Below are positions 11,595 to 23,984 of a stretch of DNA of 64,000 nucleotides, piece by piece. Under the pieces are notes generated by a model. That model was not told where the DNA came from and searched no databases. It saw only the letters and a list, made by a program, of their open reading frames with translations. Source of the DNA: Pegoplata infirma (lineage: Eukaryota > Arthropoda > Insecta > Diptera > Anthomyiidae); the NCBI GenBank assembly GCA_963921195.1, contig CAWUER010000483.1, positions 186,001 through 250,000 of the forward strand, written 5' to 3'. Within the stretch, counting starts at the first letter, position 1; each line of letters opens with the position of its first letter. The position numbers and the translations under genes are program-made.

Positions 11595-12571
11595 ACATAA
11601 TGACCAGCTTTATGTCCGGTTCATTCCAAATCGAGGGATATTGAAATCAAATATTGTAAGATATCAAGAAATATGTAAGTCCGATGAGTTCGCAAGACTT
11701 GAATGTACGATAGAGATTTCTTCCAAACAGAAATGGTTTGCTACACCTCTGGAAACTTGCAAGCTTACACTCTAGTAATTCTGTAAAGTGATGGTTGTTG
11801 AATGGAACCCTCAAGGCCGTTACGATTTCGAATGATGAAGAATTAGGACGGCCAGCTTTTATATCCGGCTCATTCCAAATCGAACGATATTGAGATCAAA
11901 AGTCGTAAATGATTGGGAAATATGTATGGCCGATGAGTTTGCAAGACTGGAATATACGTTAGAAATTTCTGCCAAACAGAGATTTGTTGTTACACCTTTG
12001 AAAACTTGCAATCTTACACTCTGGTAATTCTGTGAAGCCATGGCTCTTGAATTTAACCCTCAAGGCCGTAGCGATTTCGAATGACGAACTGACAACTTGT
12101 TGTGGAATATAGAGGTATCCCAGCAGAAATTTTGCTGAACTGGTAGCCGCAATTAGAAAGGAATTCCGAGTCAAGGAGCGCATACAAACCACCTAAATTC
12201 GTGCATGATTCCCTAAGGCGATGTCACAGTTTCGAGCTCTAGTTGGTAGCACTGAAAAAGCGCTCTTAAGGTGCAGTGAAAAGCGCTGATTCGTTCGTAT
12301 AATTTTTATTATTAACAAAGAAATTTATACTAAAAAAAATCTTAACAAAACCTATAAATGGGTTCCCTTAATTCTATTGCATCTTAGAGATCGCTCTTTG
12401 GATGCGTTATGGTATGCTCTACTAAAGAAGCTGTGCTGCCAAAATCTAGATTTATTGTTGTGGGATAGCGTAAATCAGTTTCCAGTTTCGTTAATCTGAT
12501 TTATAACCAGTCTATTCTGAAACGAACGATATTAAGATCAAACGCTTTAAGTAATGCAGGAATCTCTGTGG
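11595..12571. repeat. Degenerate satellite-like tandem repeat, period ~250 bp (left part)
   Basis: Units start near 11621 (TCATTCCAAATCGAGGGATA) and 11870 (TCATTCCAAATCGAACGATA), a period of 249. A weaker unit lies at 12511 (TCTATTCTGAAACGAACGAT). Shared blocks include CCGATGAGTTYGCAAGACT, TTTCTKCCAAACAGA, GAAACTTGCAAGCTTACACT and CCCTCAAGGCCGT. All are decayed. The array continues beyond the hAT element at 12580-13437. Confidence 0.7.
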
Positions 12572-12579
12572 CGTATGGG

Positions 12580-13437
12580 CAGTGCTGCTAGGCTTTTTAT
12601 TTAAAAAATCGTCAAAATTTGGAAAAAAAAATCATCAAAATCGTCAAAAAATTTAAAAAAAAAATCGCCAAAAAATCGTCACTCTTAAAAATGAGATTTA
12701 TCATCGCCCAGTCCAAACCACTGAAGTCAGAGATTTAAAATTTGGAATGTTGATTCACCTTGATTTATCCAGAAATTAAAAACATTCTGCAAAAGTTGTT
12801 TTTAGAAAGTTCAATTCTGAGGGGATAAAAATGGCTAAAAATAAAAAAAATGGTAAATTTTTAAATTTTTTACGCTCAAAACCCCAAAATCTAAAAATTT
12901 GACTTGTAGACTCCTCCAGCAGAAATAACATTCAAAAGAAGGACATATTTTCCAACTTAAAATTCAGGTTAAAATAGTAATTTTTATATCTATTGAGATA
13001 TAGACTCTAGAATATTTTTAACCAAGTTATACAAAAAGAAATGAAACCTAAATGAAACAAAATGAAATGGAACTGGGGACGAAATGAAATGTAACAGGGA
13101 ACGAAATGAAATAGACCAGGGAACAGAAAAGGACCCATTTCTTTTTCTCAAACTGTTTTTTTTACTTAATAGTGGCTGACTTTATGAAGGTTCTTAAGGT
13201 ACAAGGCTTGTTTCACCGGAATGAACACAATTTCAGGCTAAAGAGGGTAATTTTATTTTTATTGTTTGAAACATTTTTGACAGTTTTTTTCCGTTTTTGT
13301 AAAAGAAAAATAAAGTTGTAAAAAAATCGTCAATACCAAAAATCGTCAGCCGTCATTTTGTGAAATTTCATTAAAAAATCATTAAAATGAAGAAAAATCT
13401 TCAAAATTACGAAAAATCGTCACTTCTGGCAGCACTG
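12580..13437. mobile_element. Non-autonomous hAT element, CAGTGCTGC termini
   Basis: Starts CAGTGCTGCTAG and ends CTGGCAGCACTG, an imperfect 12-bp TIR. It is flanked by 8-bp duplications CGTATGGG (12572-12579) and CGTATTGG (13438-13445), a 7/8 match. The length of 858 bp, AT-rich body with repeated AAAATCGTCA motifs and lack of any transposase frame fit a non-autonomous hAT. It interrupts a unit of the 250-bp tandem repeat, so it is younger than that array. Confidence 0.85.
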
Positions 13438-13830
13438 CGTATTGGTTTGCAAGACTGGAATGTATGTAAGAAGTTTCTGCCAAACAGAAGTGTGTTTTTA
13501 CACTTCTGGAAACTTGCAAGCTTACACTATAGTAATTCTGTGAAGTCAAGGTTCTTGAACTGAACCATCAAGGCCTTAGCCATTTCAAATTACGACGAAA
13601 TACCTGCATGACGAAATACCTGCATAATTTTCTAGTTTTGTTCATCTGACTTATGTCCGATCTTTTTCAAAATAAACGATAATAAGATCAGACGTCGTGA
13701 GTGAAACAGAAATCTGTAACACCTATGAGTTCGTAAGACTGGAATCTATGTTAGAGGTTTCTGCCGCACATTCTTGTAAAACTTTAAAGCAATATCTCTT
13801 GAGGGGAGCTCTCACAGCCGTCACGATTTT
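13438..13830. repeat. Degenerate ~250-bp tandem repeat (right part)
   Basis: Resumes directly after the hAT element with TTTGCAAGACTGGAATGTAT and the TTTCTGCCAAACAGAAG block. The next unit starts near 13661. Excising the hAT and one duplication leaves the 12511 and 13661 units about 284 bp apart. Confidence 0.7.
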
Positions 13831-15212
13831 GGGGTTCGAGGATGATGAGAAACGAAAGCCGAAGTTGCAATTTGTAAGTGCCATTACCCTAGTTTCTGAT
13901 TAACCGATAAATTTAATTATCGCGGTTTCGGTTGTAATTATATTTCAAGATATTGGGAAATTTGCTCCAGATAAACTTAAAAACTCAAAAAAAATTTCTT
14001 TACATTATTTGCAAGCAAATAGCGACCAAGTAGGGGACTAATACCGAATCGCAAGTTACAAAATCAGAAACCACCACCAAATGTAAAATGTAAGTTAATG
14101 TTTAACCATCGATATAATTAATTTTTAAAAAAACTATATATATACGGATGTACCCATATACCAGATAAAGCTAAAAGGAATTAAGGTAGTTAAACAAAAC
14201 TACAAAATAATAATAACAATAATAATCACGCTGATGACGACGACGATGATGTTGAAAATTCTAAAGGAAATTATGATGAAGAACCTGAAAAGAGATGCGA
14301 AGAATTTTAACCAAAAAAAAAAAAAAATTGAAGAAACACACAACATCAATTGAATATTCCACAAAATTAAATTATCTCAGTGTTTGGTTTCAGCTTGTTA
14401 AGAAAGAAATTCCAAAAAAAAACTAATTCAAAACTCAGGCCTAGTAAAACTGTAACACACTAAATAAAATCATAAAATTTCCATCACGGAAGTTACTTAT
14501 TTTGCTCAAAATATATTTGTGCAGTTGCAAAGGGGCCTTATAAGCTGGTGGTCCCAAGTTTTAGTGCTATCTCAGACAATCTTAAAATGTCTTAAATTTT
14601 AAATAATATTTAAATAATCAAAAAGCTGGGGACTATTTGGGAATTACGATTTAAAATAAAAAAACTCTCTGAATTCGAAAACTTGTAAGACCTATATTTT
14701 GTGTGTTTTCGTACTTCAATTCGCAAAGTTTCTTTTCGAATCCTTTCAATTTACAACATCAAAATTTGCTTGGTTACTAGTAGTTTAAAAAATCAGAAAA
14801 AACTTAACTTAAGCAATATTACATAAAAGTATAGGAAAAAGTAGTAAAAAAACACAAAATCAGTTATGGCTGCTGATTAGAGCCTCATAACATGGCAATC
14901 AATTTAATAAGCGGTATGAAATGGTATGGTATGCCAATATGCAATCTTCTGCTTCGAAAGAAGCAAGAAGGAGCGAGAGTGGCAAACAAGTAGAATTATA
15001 GGAAAGAAAAAAAAAACACATCAAATGATTATATCATGGGTATAAATGGAAGTTTTCTACATACTACAATTTTGCACTGCAAAGATGTAATAGAGATTGA
15101 GATTTTTATGTGGAAAAATAGTGATTTTCAAAAGATGTTTCCACCACACCAGATATATACAACCATGTAGCTGTAAAAAGTATTATAGAAGTTACAAAAT
15201 GTATAGTTGGGG
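13831..15212. other. No gene recognised
   Basis: AT-rich sequence with a short GAT/GAC trinucleotide tract (14233-14250) and poly-A runs. No element ends are evident. Confidence 0.35.
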
Positions 15213-15710
15213 TATGATAACACACTACACTTTTATATTAAGACTATAATAACTTGAGAGACTTCTATTGAACATTTTGAAAAAAAAACTTGATGCGACT
15301 GGGACGCGCCTTACATAGTAAATTTCAATTATTCTAGTGATTAGAAATCTGGTCTCCAAACCTTTCAAACACATCAGGTTTTTAAGAAAATTGAGGTCAA
15401 GTTCAAAAAATCGCCGTTTTGGGCATTTTTGGCAACTCATAGCGGGTGAACCCGATGTGATAGCGAATTAAAAATAAGTCGACGATAAAGCTTAAACATT
15501 GCTCTTAAGGATGCAGAAATCATTTGGTCAGTCGCCTTAACCCTTAGGGCACATGAACAAAACGATGATTTTTTGGAACTTTGACCTCAAGTTTCTCAAA
15601 AACCTAATGTGATGGAAAAGTTTGGAGACCGGATTTTTGATTAACAAAGCTGTTGTAATCATGTGTATAAGTTCGCGCCCAGTCGCATTTTCGTTGTTTA
15701 GTAGTGTTAT
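15213..15710. repeat. Fold-back element (~500 bp)
   Basis: The left arm includes ATGATAACACACTACAC, GATGCGACTGGGACGCGCCT and CTGGTCTCCAAACCTTTCAA. The right arm carries the reverse complements GGTTTGGAGACC-type, GCGCCCAGTCGCAT and GTAGTGTTATCAT. The centre is near 15460. The arms are imperfect but continuous over about 200 bp. The same theme (AAxTTTTGAGAAAnnTGAGGTC with a GTGATRGAAAAGTTT block) recurs in the 25181-25750 fold-back, suggesting related families. Confidence 0.7.
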
Positions 15711-15897
15711 CATTAAAAGAGACTCTCTTACAGTCAGATTTTAATGCAACATTTAGTTCAGGAAACAACTACCGCCCAGAGTTTTTTTTGTAATAGTTCC
15801 TATAAAAAGAGATTCTAGACTATATTCTTAATAAACCCTGATTTTTAACTGCTATTGATTTGTGTGATCACTTTCCTTTCTACACGGTTTACGAACG

Positions 15898-16165
15898 TGG
15901 AGTTGTTTAGAGTTTCTCCATATCCGACAAATTCGCAAACCGTAGTTTCGGTTTCCAAAAATTGTATGACCAATTGAATTCGGTTTTGACAAAAGAAGAT
16001 TTTTTTCTTTAGATTTTCGTAATTATAGAATTTCATTAAAAATTTATGAAAGCAAATTTAATACAAATTGTTCCCAATTAGGGGCCAAATTTTTAATCGG
16101 AAATCGCAAACAAAACAACCAAAGGCAACAATGACTTTGTATACTTTGGCGAAAGTTTGGAAGAG
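15898..16165 (+). repeat. Interspersed repeat H, uninterrupted copy
   Basis: Contains ACCGTAGTTTCGGTTTCCAA, GGTTTTGACAAAAGAAGA, ATTCGTAATTATAGAATTTC and ACAATGACTTTGTATACTTT. The same order of blocks occurs at 16838-17720, where family A is inserted. Function and superfamily are unknown. Confidence 0.7.
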
Positions 16166-16837
16166 CTAGACCACGTGGGCTACTAATAACATATTCTTAA
16201 ACAATTTATAAAATTATTAGAACACAGATAAACAAAAGGGAATTGCATTAATATGAAGAACGACAACTCTTCCCACAAAAGAGAGGAGTAAAACCATCAT
16301 GTTCGCAAAAAGTACAAACAGTACGTCTGATACAGAGATGACTTGATATCGAAAACCAACCATATCACAGTGTTTAAATGAGAGGAAGGGCCACCAGTGG
16401 CGTTTCAAAGAAGCACAAAAAATAAAATGTTCATATGTCCATTAAACTCCTTTTCTCTGATAGTATCCGCGGAATAAATTCGAAGATTTTGCTTACAAGT
16501 AACTAGGGCCATACCAACACATTTTAATTCCATAAGTACCTGTTATTTTTTCAGATTTGCAATCACATTGGCTTTGAAATTCCATGAAAGATCCCATAGG
16601 AGGCGGATGACATACACAGAGAAAATTAAATTTCAAACTGAATGTTTCTTTTGTATCATCTCAAAATTCGGTTACTTCTACTATATTTCGGTGAAGCAAA
16701 CGAATTTTGTAGTTGTTGGTCAACAAAATTTAGTTAAAACTACCGATTTTCGGTTGTTACAACCTTTATACTAATGCATCAACATAATTTTTGTTGCAAA
16801 AACTGAATTTTATTCAGTGTGTAGTTAGATTTGTTCG

Positions 16838-17720
16838 CTCTTCTCGTCAAATTCGAAATCCGTAGTTTCGGTTTCCAAATATTTCATAACCAATCGAATT
16901 CAGTTTTGACAAAAGAAGAAATTTGTTGTAAAATATTCGTAATTACAGAAATTCAAAAAAAAAAAAAAACAAGTAAGAAAGTTATAGTCGGGCAAGCCCG
17001 ACCCTACATCAGTGTTTTCCGGAAAATGGGTCCCAAGTTCAAACATGGACCGATTGTATCTGTCTTTCGTTGGATCATTATTTAGTGTAGAAAACACACA
17101 CGGATCAAACTTTATTGGAATTGGTTTATTTTTTTGTCAATAGACCGATTTAACTGAATATCGGTCGAAATTTTTAAAATGGGACTTAGTCCAAAAATGC
17201 TCCAGTTATATTCCGATTTGATTAGGTTACTAAGGTACACGTTTAACATTTAAAAATAAAATTTTTATCAAATATTTCCATTTTTATGAATTTTGAGGGA
17301 ATTATGTGAATATCGGGAGGGTGGCTTGTATGGGGGCTACCAGAAGGACTGATCCGATTCCTTTGAAATTTGGAATGATGATTCGTGCATTCAAAATTTG
17401 ATTACCTGCTAAATTTCAAAGCGATATCTATTATATCATTATATCATTAGAGTCATTAAGCCGAATCCAAAGGGGGTGTTTGTATGGGGGCTAGGTCTTA
17501 ACATGGACCGATGTTCTCCAATTTCAATATTTCGGGTAGTTACAAACATCAGCACAAACTCAATATACCCTGTACCACATAGTGGTGTAGGGTATAATTA
17601 CTAAGAGAAATTTAAGGCAAATGGGTCCCAAGCTGGGGCCAGATTTTGAATCGCACAGAGAAAACAAAACAACTCAAGCCAACAATGAATTTGTATATTT
17701 TCGGGAAAGTTGGTATAAAA
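16838..17720 (+). repeat. Repeat H, copy interrupted by family A
   Basis: The 5' part (16838-16954) matches 15898-16035. The 3' part (17602-17720: AAATGGGTCCCAAGCTGGGG, AACAATGAATTTGTATATTT) matches 16065-16150. The break therefore defines the ends of the family A insertion between them. Confidence 0.7.
16955..17601 (+). mobile_element. DINE-like family A, copy A1
   Basis: Starts with an A-run and AACAAGTAAGAAAGTTATAG, then the short palindrome GTCGGGCAAGCCCGAC. It ends TGTACCACATAGTGGTGTAG followed by GGTATAAT. Within it are GTTTGTATGGGGGCTA, GATCCGATTCCTTTGAAATT and GGACCGAT blocks shared by all A copies. The insertion point is set by comparison with repeat H. The terminal palindromes and T/A-run insertion context fit a Helentron/DINE-type non-autonomous element, by inference. 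Confidence 0.75.
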
Positions 17721-17827
17721 TTATTAAAAAACAGATCAGGAACATTGATTCCAGGTACTTGACCGCGTCTTGAATTTTAGAATAGCAGCGCCTTCCAAGA
17801 AATCTTTGGTAGAGCTAATCTCGAAGT

Positions 17828-17913
17828 CTACCAGACCATTGCAGTGTTTACTTGACAGAGGTTATGCAGTGTTTACAGAGGTCTGTCAAGTAAACACTTC
17901 AATGGTCTGGTAG
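17828..17913. repeat. Near-perfect 32-bp-arm hairpin
   Basis: The arms are 17828-17859 and 17882-17913 and differ at a single position, with a 22-nt loop. The arms begin CTACCAGACCATTG and end TACTTGACAGA. The loop contains a partial duplicate of the arm (GCAGTGTTTAC). It could be a small MITE, a recent palindromic duplication or a pre-miRNA-like hairpin; the sequence alone does not decide. Confidence 0.85.
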
Positions 17914-17939
17914 TCTTCTAAATTGGCTTTACCCGAGAT

Positions 17940-19740
17940 TTCTTGTATTAAAAAAATGGCTGAAAATAGTGATAGTTTAAACCCGATATTAAGAAACTAA
18001 AAAAATTGTTGGTTTTGGATTTGAGGCTCCGAGATATCTTTTATGGTTGTAACGGAATAAGAAACTCTAGTTGTATTCCATTTACAGTCGAATATATCTG
18101 GTATAAATAGTAAGGAGATTGGTTCAAAATCTGTACAGATGAAGATTGCTTTTTATTCCTCCATATGGGCAATTATTTGGTAGTGCATCACATGGTCGGT
18201 TTCAAATAACTTTATCATCTTTATTTTTTTGCTTACTTAAGAAAAGAAAAAGTGACAACACACGTGCTTCCTGGCAGGTCTTCAGGTTTTTCATATCCAT
18301 TCTTATTTAGTTTTTCAGTTTTTTTTTTTTTTTTAGTTTTTTTTATTTTCGAGAAGAACACCCACATTTCAATGGTTTTGGAATCTCACTGTGCATGAGA
18401 GTGTGTGTTTTAAAAACATCTATCAAAGATTTAAGTTTATTGTTAAAAAGAAAATTGATTCTCTTGTTATTTTTTTTTGTAAGGAAATTTTTTTCTGTTT
18501 GCAACAAAATGAAGAAGGGTATTCTACACATATAATAAAGTAGCAATAGAAAATTGCACTTACTCACACACATGTCGGATTGAATTTTGCGGAAATGAGT
18601 AGATGAATTTAAGAAAGTGGAACAAATGATATTTTGTACACATGCACAACAGGTTGTCCATTGATGACTTTTTATTGTATACAAAACACAGGTAAATATT
18701 TGGAAAGAGTATTTGAGTATCTGGGTATATATCTTGGGTATCTTTATAGTTATGGCTTATTAAATATTTGACTTATGGTTTTAAAAATGTTGTTATTGTA
18801 TTTACGTTGTATGTAGACCACCAATGATGGGTTTCTATTCGCAGAAATTTTTGTTTTCTGTTGGTATTGTTTTCATTAGTTTCTTAACTTGTTGTTTGGA
18901 TTATAAGGTGTTGAAACAATAGCCAAACACAAATTTTGGTTTTGACATCATAAATTTCTTGGTTTTAGTATTAAGAAATAAATGAGTTCTTTGTAGCAGT
19001 AATAGAAGATAGAAAAAGATTGGCAAAATTGTATTTCTTGAAAGAAACAACAAAAAAATTTATTCAACTACAATTCCCTAAAGATCATAAAACGACCTCA
19101 CGTAGAGGAGAAGGATAGTCATACAGTCATACAGAGTGGGGGAATTATTTTTTGGCCAATATAAATTTGTTTAGAATCCAATCAGTTGGTGGTATTAACC
19201 GTGTTGTTTAAAAGCAACAACAGCAAAAATTGACTAAAACACAAAAACATGACGCATAACTAATCGCATTGTCAGCACATTGTTTTGTAAATATTTGACA
19301 TTTCATTTCTGGTACAACACAAATTTGTGGGTGTTCTTTAAGCAAAACTCTAGTTAACATTTTTTACCAAAAAAATAAAAAAAAAATTAAGAAAGTTGTA
19401 AAATTTGGCTTAAATTTGGATTACAATGAAATTATTGTTTATGTCTGCAAGTGTGGGTTTTTTTTAACTAATAATTTCTAAGAATTAAATTAACAAACTA
19501 TTCATCTATTTGATTAAAGAAACACACTCGAAAAATAATGGATAAACTGATAAAACATTTAAGATGTAGTAAGAAAATTTCAATAAAAACTTTAATTTGC
19601 TAAATCTTGAGAGATTAAGTAAAATTCAAACAGCAAAACTATTTCTAGACTCCGGCCGAATACACCGAAGCCACAGCAGAATATTTGGTTAAATTTTCAC
19701 TATTCGGCTAAAGCCGAATATATCAAAGAAAATATGTATA
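17940..19740. other. Relatively TE-poor non-coding stretch
   Basis: Contains poly-T at 18319-18334 and no recognisable protein. A 113-codon minus-strand frame at 18343-18684 is lysine/serine-rich and low in complexity, with no family that I recognise. A fragment GCCGAATATATC at 19701 resembles GCCGAATA-type repeats elsewhere. Confidence 0.4.
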
Positions 19741-21290
19741 AACAAGTAGAAAAGTTAATTTCGAATTTATGAATACCCTTTTCAATGCCCTTTTTAAGTG
19801 ATAGTAAATTTTCTTACGTGAAAAAAATAACAATTTTGATTAGAAATATTTTATTTTGTGTAAAAAAACCTTTTTTTTAGTAATATTTGAAGAAAAAAAA
19901 TTTTGAGTGTAAAATTTTTTTTGAGTGTAAAATTTTTTTTGAGTGTAAAATTTTTTTTTGAGTGTAAAATTTTTTCGAATGTATTTTTTATACCCTACAC
20001 CACTCTGTGGTACAGGGTATAATGAGTTTGTGCTGATGTTTGTAACTACCTGAAATATTGGTCCTAGACCTACCTTCAAGTATACCGATCGACTCAGAAT
20101 TACTTTTTTAGTCGATTTAGCAATGTCCGTCCGACCGTCTGTCCGTCTATCCATCTATCGGTTTAAGCACGATACAGGTCGCAATTTTCAATCAATTGAC
20201 TTGAAATTTGAAACTTAATCATCTTTTGGCCCAGGGACGAAGCCTATTGAAATCGGTTTGTGTTAAGACCTAGCCCCACACAAACGCCCCCTTTGGATTC
20301 GGCTTAAATGATTCTAATAAACGTAGTTAATAGATATCGATTTAAAATTTAGCAGGTAATCAAATTTTGTATGCACAAATCATCTTTCCAAAATTCAAAG
20401 GAATCGGATCAGTCCTTCTGGTAGTCCCCATACAAACCACCCTCCCGATATTCACATAATTCCCTCAAAATTCATAAAAATGGAAATATTTGATAAAAAT
20501 TTTATTTTTAGGTGTTAAACGTGTGCTTTAGTAACCTAATCAAATCGGAATATAATTGGACCTTTTTTGGACTAAGTCCCCATTATAAAAATTTCGACCG
20601 ATATTCAGTTAAATCGGTCTATTGATAAAAAAAATAAACCAATTCCACTAAAATTTGATCTGTGTGTGTTTTCTACACTTAATAAAGATCTAACAAAAGA
20701 CAGATTCAATCGGTCCCATTTTCCGGAAAATACTGGTGTAGGGTATCATATAGTCGGTCTTGACCGACTATAACTTTCTTACTTGTTTTTTATTGTAAAA
20801 ATATTTTTGAGTGACAAAAATACGTTGTAAAATACGTTGGCTTTCCAATGTTTTTTAAAACATGTTTAACGGGTTTTCAACACGTGAATTTAAGGTGATA
20901 ATAACTTTTGAACCACTTGACCGATCTGGCTGAAATTCAATACGAACCAGGCAAGAGGAACGACAAATATATATGCCAAGCTGTAGCATCCTCAGAATTG
21001 CCTTTAGAAAGTTATCGTGTTTTTTATCTCGTAAATTCGCGAAAAACCCTTGCCGAAATTCACTCTTTTTCTCATAAATTTTGAACCACTGGACTGATTT
21101 CGCTGGAATGCAATACCAACCTGTAAAGGTAAATGCTCAACATATATGCCAAACCTCCGTAAAGTCTTTCAAAAGTCAGCGCGTTTTCAACAGATAGACA
21201 GACAGACAGACGGACATCGCTAGATCGTCTTAGAATCGAACGAGGATCATGATTATAACGTGGGCGACAATACATTGGAAACTTTTTTAT
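19741..21290 (+). mobile_element. DINE-like family B', copy interrupted by A2
   Basis: The head (19741-19986) has AACAAGTAGAAAAGTTAATT, TTTTTAAGTGATAGTAAATT and four GAGTGTAAAATTTTTTT units (a 20-bp local tandem). After A2 it resumes at 20791 with TTTTTGAGTGACAAAAATAC and continues TTTGAACCACTTGACCGAT, ATATATGCCAAGCT, an (RGAC)n tract (21190-21214) and ACATCGCTAGATCGTCTTAG. The 3' end is degraded at about 21285. The layout matches 26373-27775. Confidence 0.75.
19987..20790 (-). mobile_element. DINE-like family A, copy A2
   Basis: Minus-strand copy with both ends visible: TATACCCTACACCACTCTGT at 19989, and GACCGACTATAACTTTCTTA followed by CTTGTTTTT at the other end. A GTCY tract (CCGTCCGACCGTCTGTCCGT) lies at 20126-20150. 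It sits in the T-rich, GAGTGTA-containing part of a family B' element. Confidence 0.8.
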
Positions 21291-21352
21291 AGTAGATTTA
21301 ATTTGTTAAAAACAAAGTTAACAATAATAAATGTTACTATTATCAAATGAGT

Positions 21353-21640
21353 ATTACGGCGTCCAGATTGAGTAAATAATAAATGTGCTACGAGGGTCGA
21401 TCTGGAAAATGAAATTATTTATAAACATTTTTTAGAACATTTTTTTAAAATATTTCCGAATCGATTTTTTCCAAGTTCAATTTACACAAATTCAGATTTT
21501 TCAGAAACTGATAAAGTTTATTATTTTTTTTCTACGTCTAAAATATTTTTATGAGTGTAATAAAATTTTTTCCCCTAAAAGAAAAAAAAACTTCTTTTGT
21601 TTAATGTGTTTTTGCAACATTGTTTTGATTTTATTTTTAT
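21353..21640 (+). repeat. Half copy of fold-back family G
   Basis: GCGTCCAGATTGAGTAAATA through CTACGAGGGTCGATCTGGAA and ATCGATTTTTTCCAAGTTC matches the left arm of the 58331-58969 fold-back. The right arm is not found here. Confidence 0.7.
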
Positions 21641-22042
21641 ATTAAACTGAAAGAAACAAAAATCCATAAAAACGATCAAATTCAAGTTTATTGGTTTAAC
21701 AATTGGCATGGCATGTCATGTTAAAATAAAAATCAGTTTTCTTCCCACACTCAAATACAGAACACATTCAACAGGGGAACTCTATAGAGATTCTGTTTTG
21801 AGTTTTTTGCGTTTTTTTTATATTTTTGTAAATGAAATTTAAAACTTAAACATTGGCTTGTTTTATTGGCCACTAAACACTGCATGATATCTGGTGATAT
21901 CATAGTGAATTAAAGACTTTTTTAAAGTTGTCATCACTTGGAATCCAAGTATTTAAGGAACCTACTTCTTCTTCTTCATCGTCGTCGAAGTCCACTCCTT
22001 GTAAGTAAGCAGGCCCAATCCTATCAACAATAATCATTATTA

Positions 22043-22646
22043 CACTCAAAAAAAAAAAACTGTAAAGTTAACAAAAAATTTAGTTAATTTTAACTAAAAA
22101 AGCACCTGATTTTGGGCCTACTAAATTTTTAGTTAATTTAACTAAAAATATTTAGTTAACTTTTCGTAGAACGAATTTAGCAAAAAAAACCGTAACTTTA
22201 ACTAAAAATTTAGCTGAAATTTCGTAACGTTTTTATGTACATATATTAACAAAAAAATTAGTTGAATTCAGCTAAACTTTTTGTTACTTTTCGTAAACTA
22301 AAATTTAGAAAATATTTTGTAAAAAATTAAAAGTTTATTTTTTCTATTTTTTCATCAGCTTAAGTAGAACTTATGAGATTTGCATAGGAGGCTTCGCAAG
22401 AAATTCCACTTAACAAATTTGTTACGAAAAATCAGCAAATTAATTAGTAAAAATTCGTAAACTCAGTTTTGAAGTCAACAAAAAAAATTAATTCAAAATT
22501 TGTTCAAAACTAGTATTTTCGTAAATTGAACTTAACTAAAAAAAGTAGTTAAAACGCTGATTTTAACTAAAAATTTGCTAAAAAGCCAGTAAACTCGAGT
22601 TAACAAAAAAAAATTAGTTAACTTTACAGTTTTATTTTTTTGAGTG
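22043..22646. mobile_element. CACTC-ended MITE with TA duplication
   Basis: Ends CACTCAAAAAAAAAAAACTG and CAGTTTTATTTTTTTGAGTG, an inverted pair flanked by TA on each side (22041-22042 and 22647-22648). Subterminal TAAAGTTAACAAAAAA is mirrored by TTAGTTAACTTTAC. The body is built of TTAACTAAAAATTTAG units and lacks coding capacity. TA duplication suggests a Tc1/mariner-mobilised MITE. Confidence 0.8.
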
Positions 22647-22704
22647 TAGTTACTCAGGGTAATACATTTAAGAAGAAATAAAAAAAAAATCATCCTCAAA
22701 GAAA

Positions 22705-22732
22705 GAAAGACAGACGGACGGACGGACGGACA
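22705..22732 (+). repeat. (GACG)n microsatellite
   Basis: GACAGACGGACGGACGGACG tract, the RGAC type that also occurs in the DINE-like elements. No element ends are recognisable around it. Confidence 0.7.
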
Positions 22733-22739
22733 AAAAGAT

Positions 22740-23976
22740 ATAAGAAATATTTAACATTGCGTTTAAATATTTTTTTTTTACGTAATTTTAGTTGATTTGT
22801 TTGTTAGTCCACGTAATTGAGTGGTCATATAAGAAAACATGTCACATAGTCAACTAAAGCCAGCTAAACATTTAACCAGCCAGCCAGCCAACTAACTGGC
22901 CATTCCTTAAAACAACCCGCACTAAGCTTCAAAAAAACAAACCAATCCAACCCAAAAATAGCATGAATATTTTACTTGCAACACAAAAAAAACGCAGCAC
23001 AGCACAGCCTTAACTTAAATGGTCAATGTTTATAAAAAGAAAACTAACTAAATATGCTTACAATTTATTTGCATTACGTGCAGCATACATGTTGCACGCA
23101 ATCTCCTGTATATACCGACCAAAAAAAATAACAGCCAGCCAGCCAAACAACCAAACCCAGTCTTCATCATCGTCATCATCTCTAGACATAAAACATCGAA
23201 CAGTTTGCGTTTTTTGTCTGGTTTAGATTTTTCCATTTTTTTTTGTTTGTTGTTGTTGATGTTTGTAAACAACAGCAACAACAAAAAAAAGGATCAAATT
23301 TCTATATTCAAACGATTTTTACGTTACTTTTATATATTCGTAGCTTGGTTTACTTACTGCAAATTCATACTGCAAATTCAGTGTGTATAAAAAGCACTTT
23401 GCACACAACTAGATTAAGTGCTCATATCAAACTGACCATGTTTAACTTTACAATAAAATCACAACATGCAAAATAAAGATAGGAAGTGAAACACATTCTA
23501 AAACTGTTTTAAAATATTTAAGCAAAAAAAAATAAACTTTAAAAGGCTTCATCAACTTAAAAAAAAATGCCACAATCAAAATTTCTACCATTAGAGGGTT
23601 AAGGCAGTGAAAAACACAAAGTAAATTTTAAATTTAAATTTCTTATAAAAAAAAATTGTTACATTGTACTACTTTTGCAAAAAAAAAAAACAAAACAAAA
23701 AAGTCAATTCCGTCCGAAATTGGTTTCAAAGATTTTCTTTAAAAACATACAACGAAATATTTTTTAGGAATGAAACCCCTTGAACTTCAGTTCCTCTTTG
23801 ATTTTTGAAAGTGATTTCATTTCGGAATTGAGTCTGTGACATACACTCTAATAAAAACGATTTCAGTATAAATTGGGTAAATTTACACAAATTGCGTAAT
23901 TTTACTTAAAATTGTTGGAAGTTTATAGTAGCATATTATTTGAATTTGTTAAAATTTACCCAACTTTGTGTTATTA
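22740..23976. other. No gene recognised; CCAG/CAAC microsatellites
   Basis: Contains AACCAGCCAGCCAGCCAACT (22876) and CAGCCAGCCAGCC (23132) tetranucleotide repeats and poly-A/T runs. The short frames here are simple sequence. Confidence 0.4.
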
Positions 23977-23984
23977 ACGTAGGC

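Noticed and set aside
19840..20154. 104-codon minus frame with FYTQKKFYTQ repeats
   Set aside because: It is the translation of the GAGTGTAAAATTTTTTT tandem and RGAC tract of DINE-like repeats.
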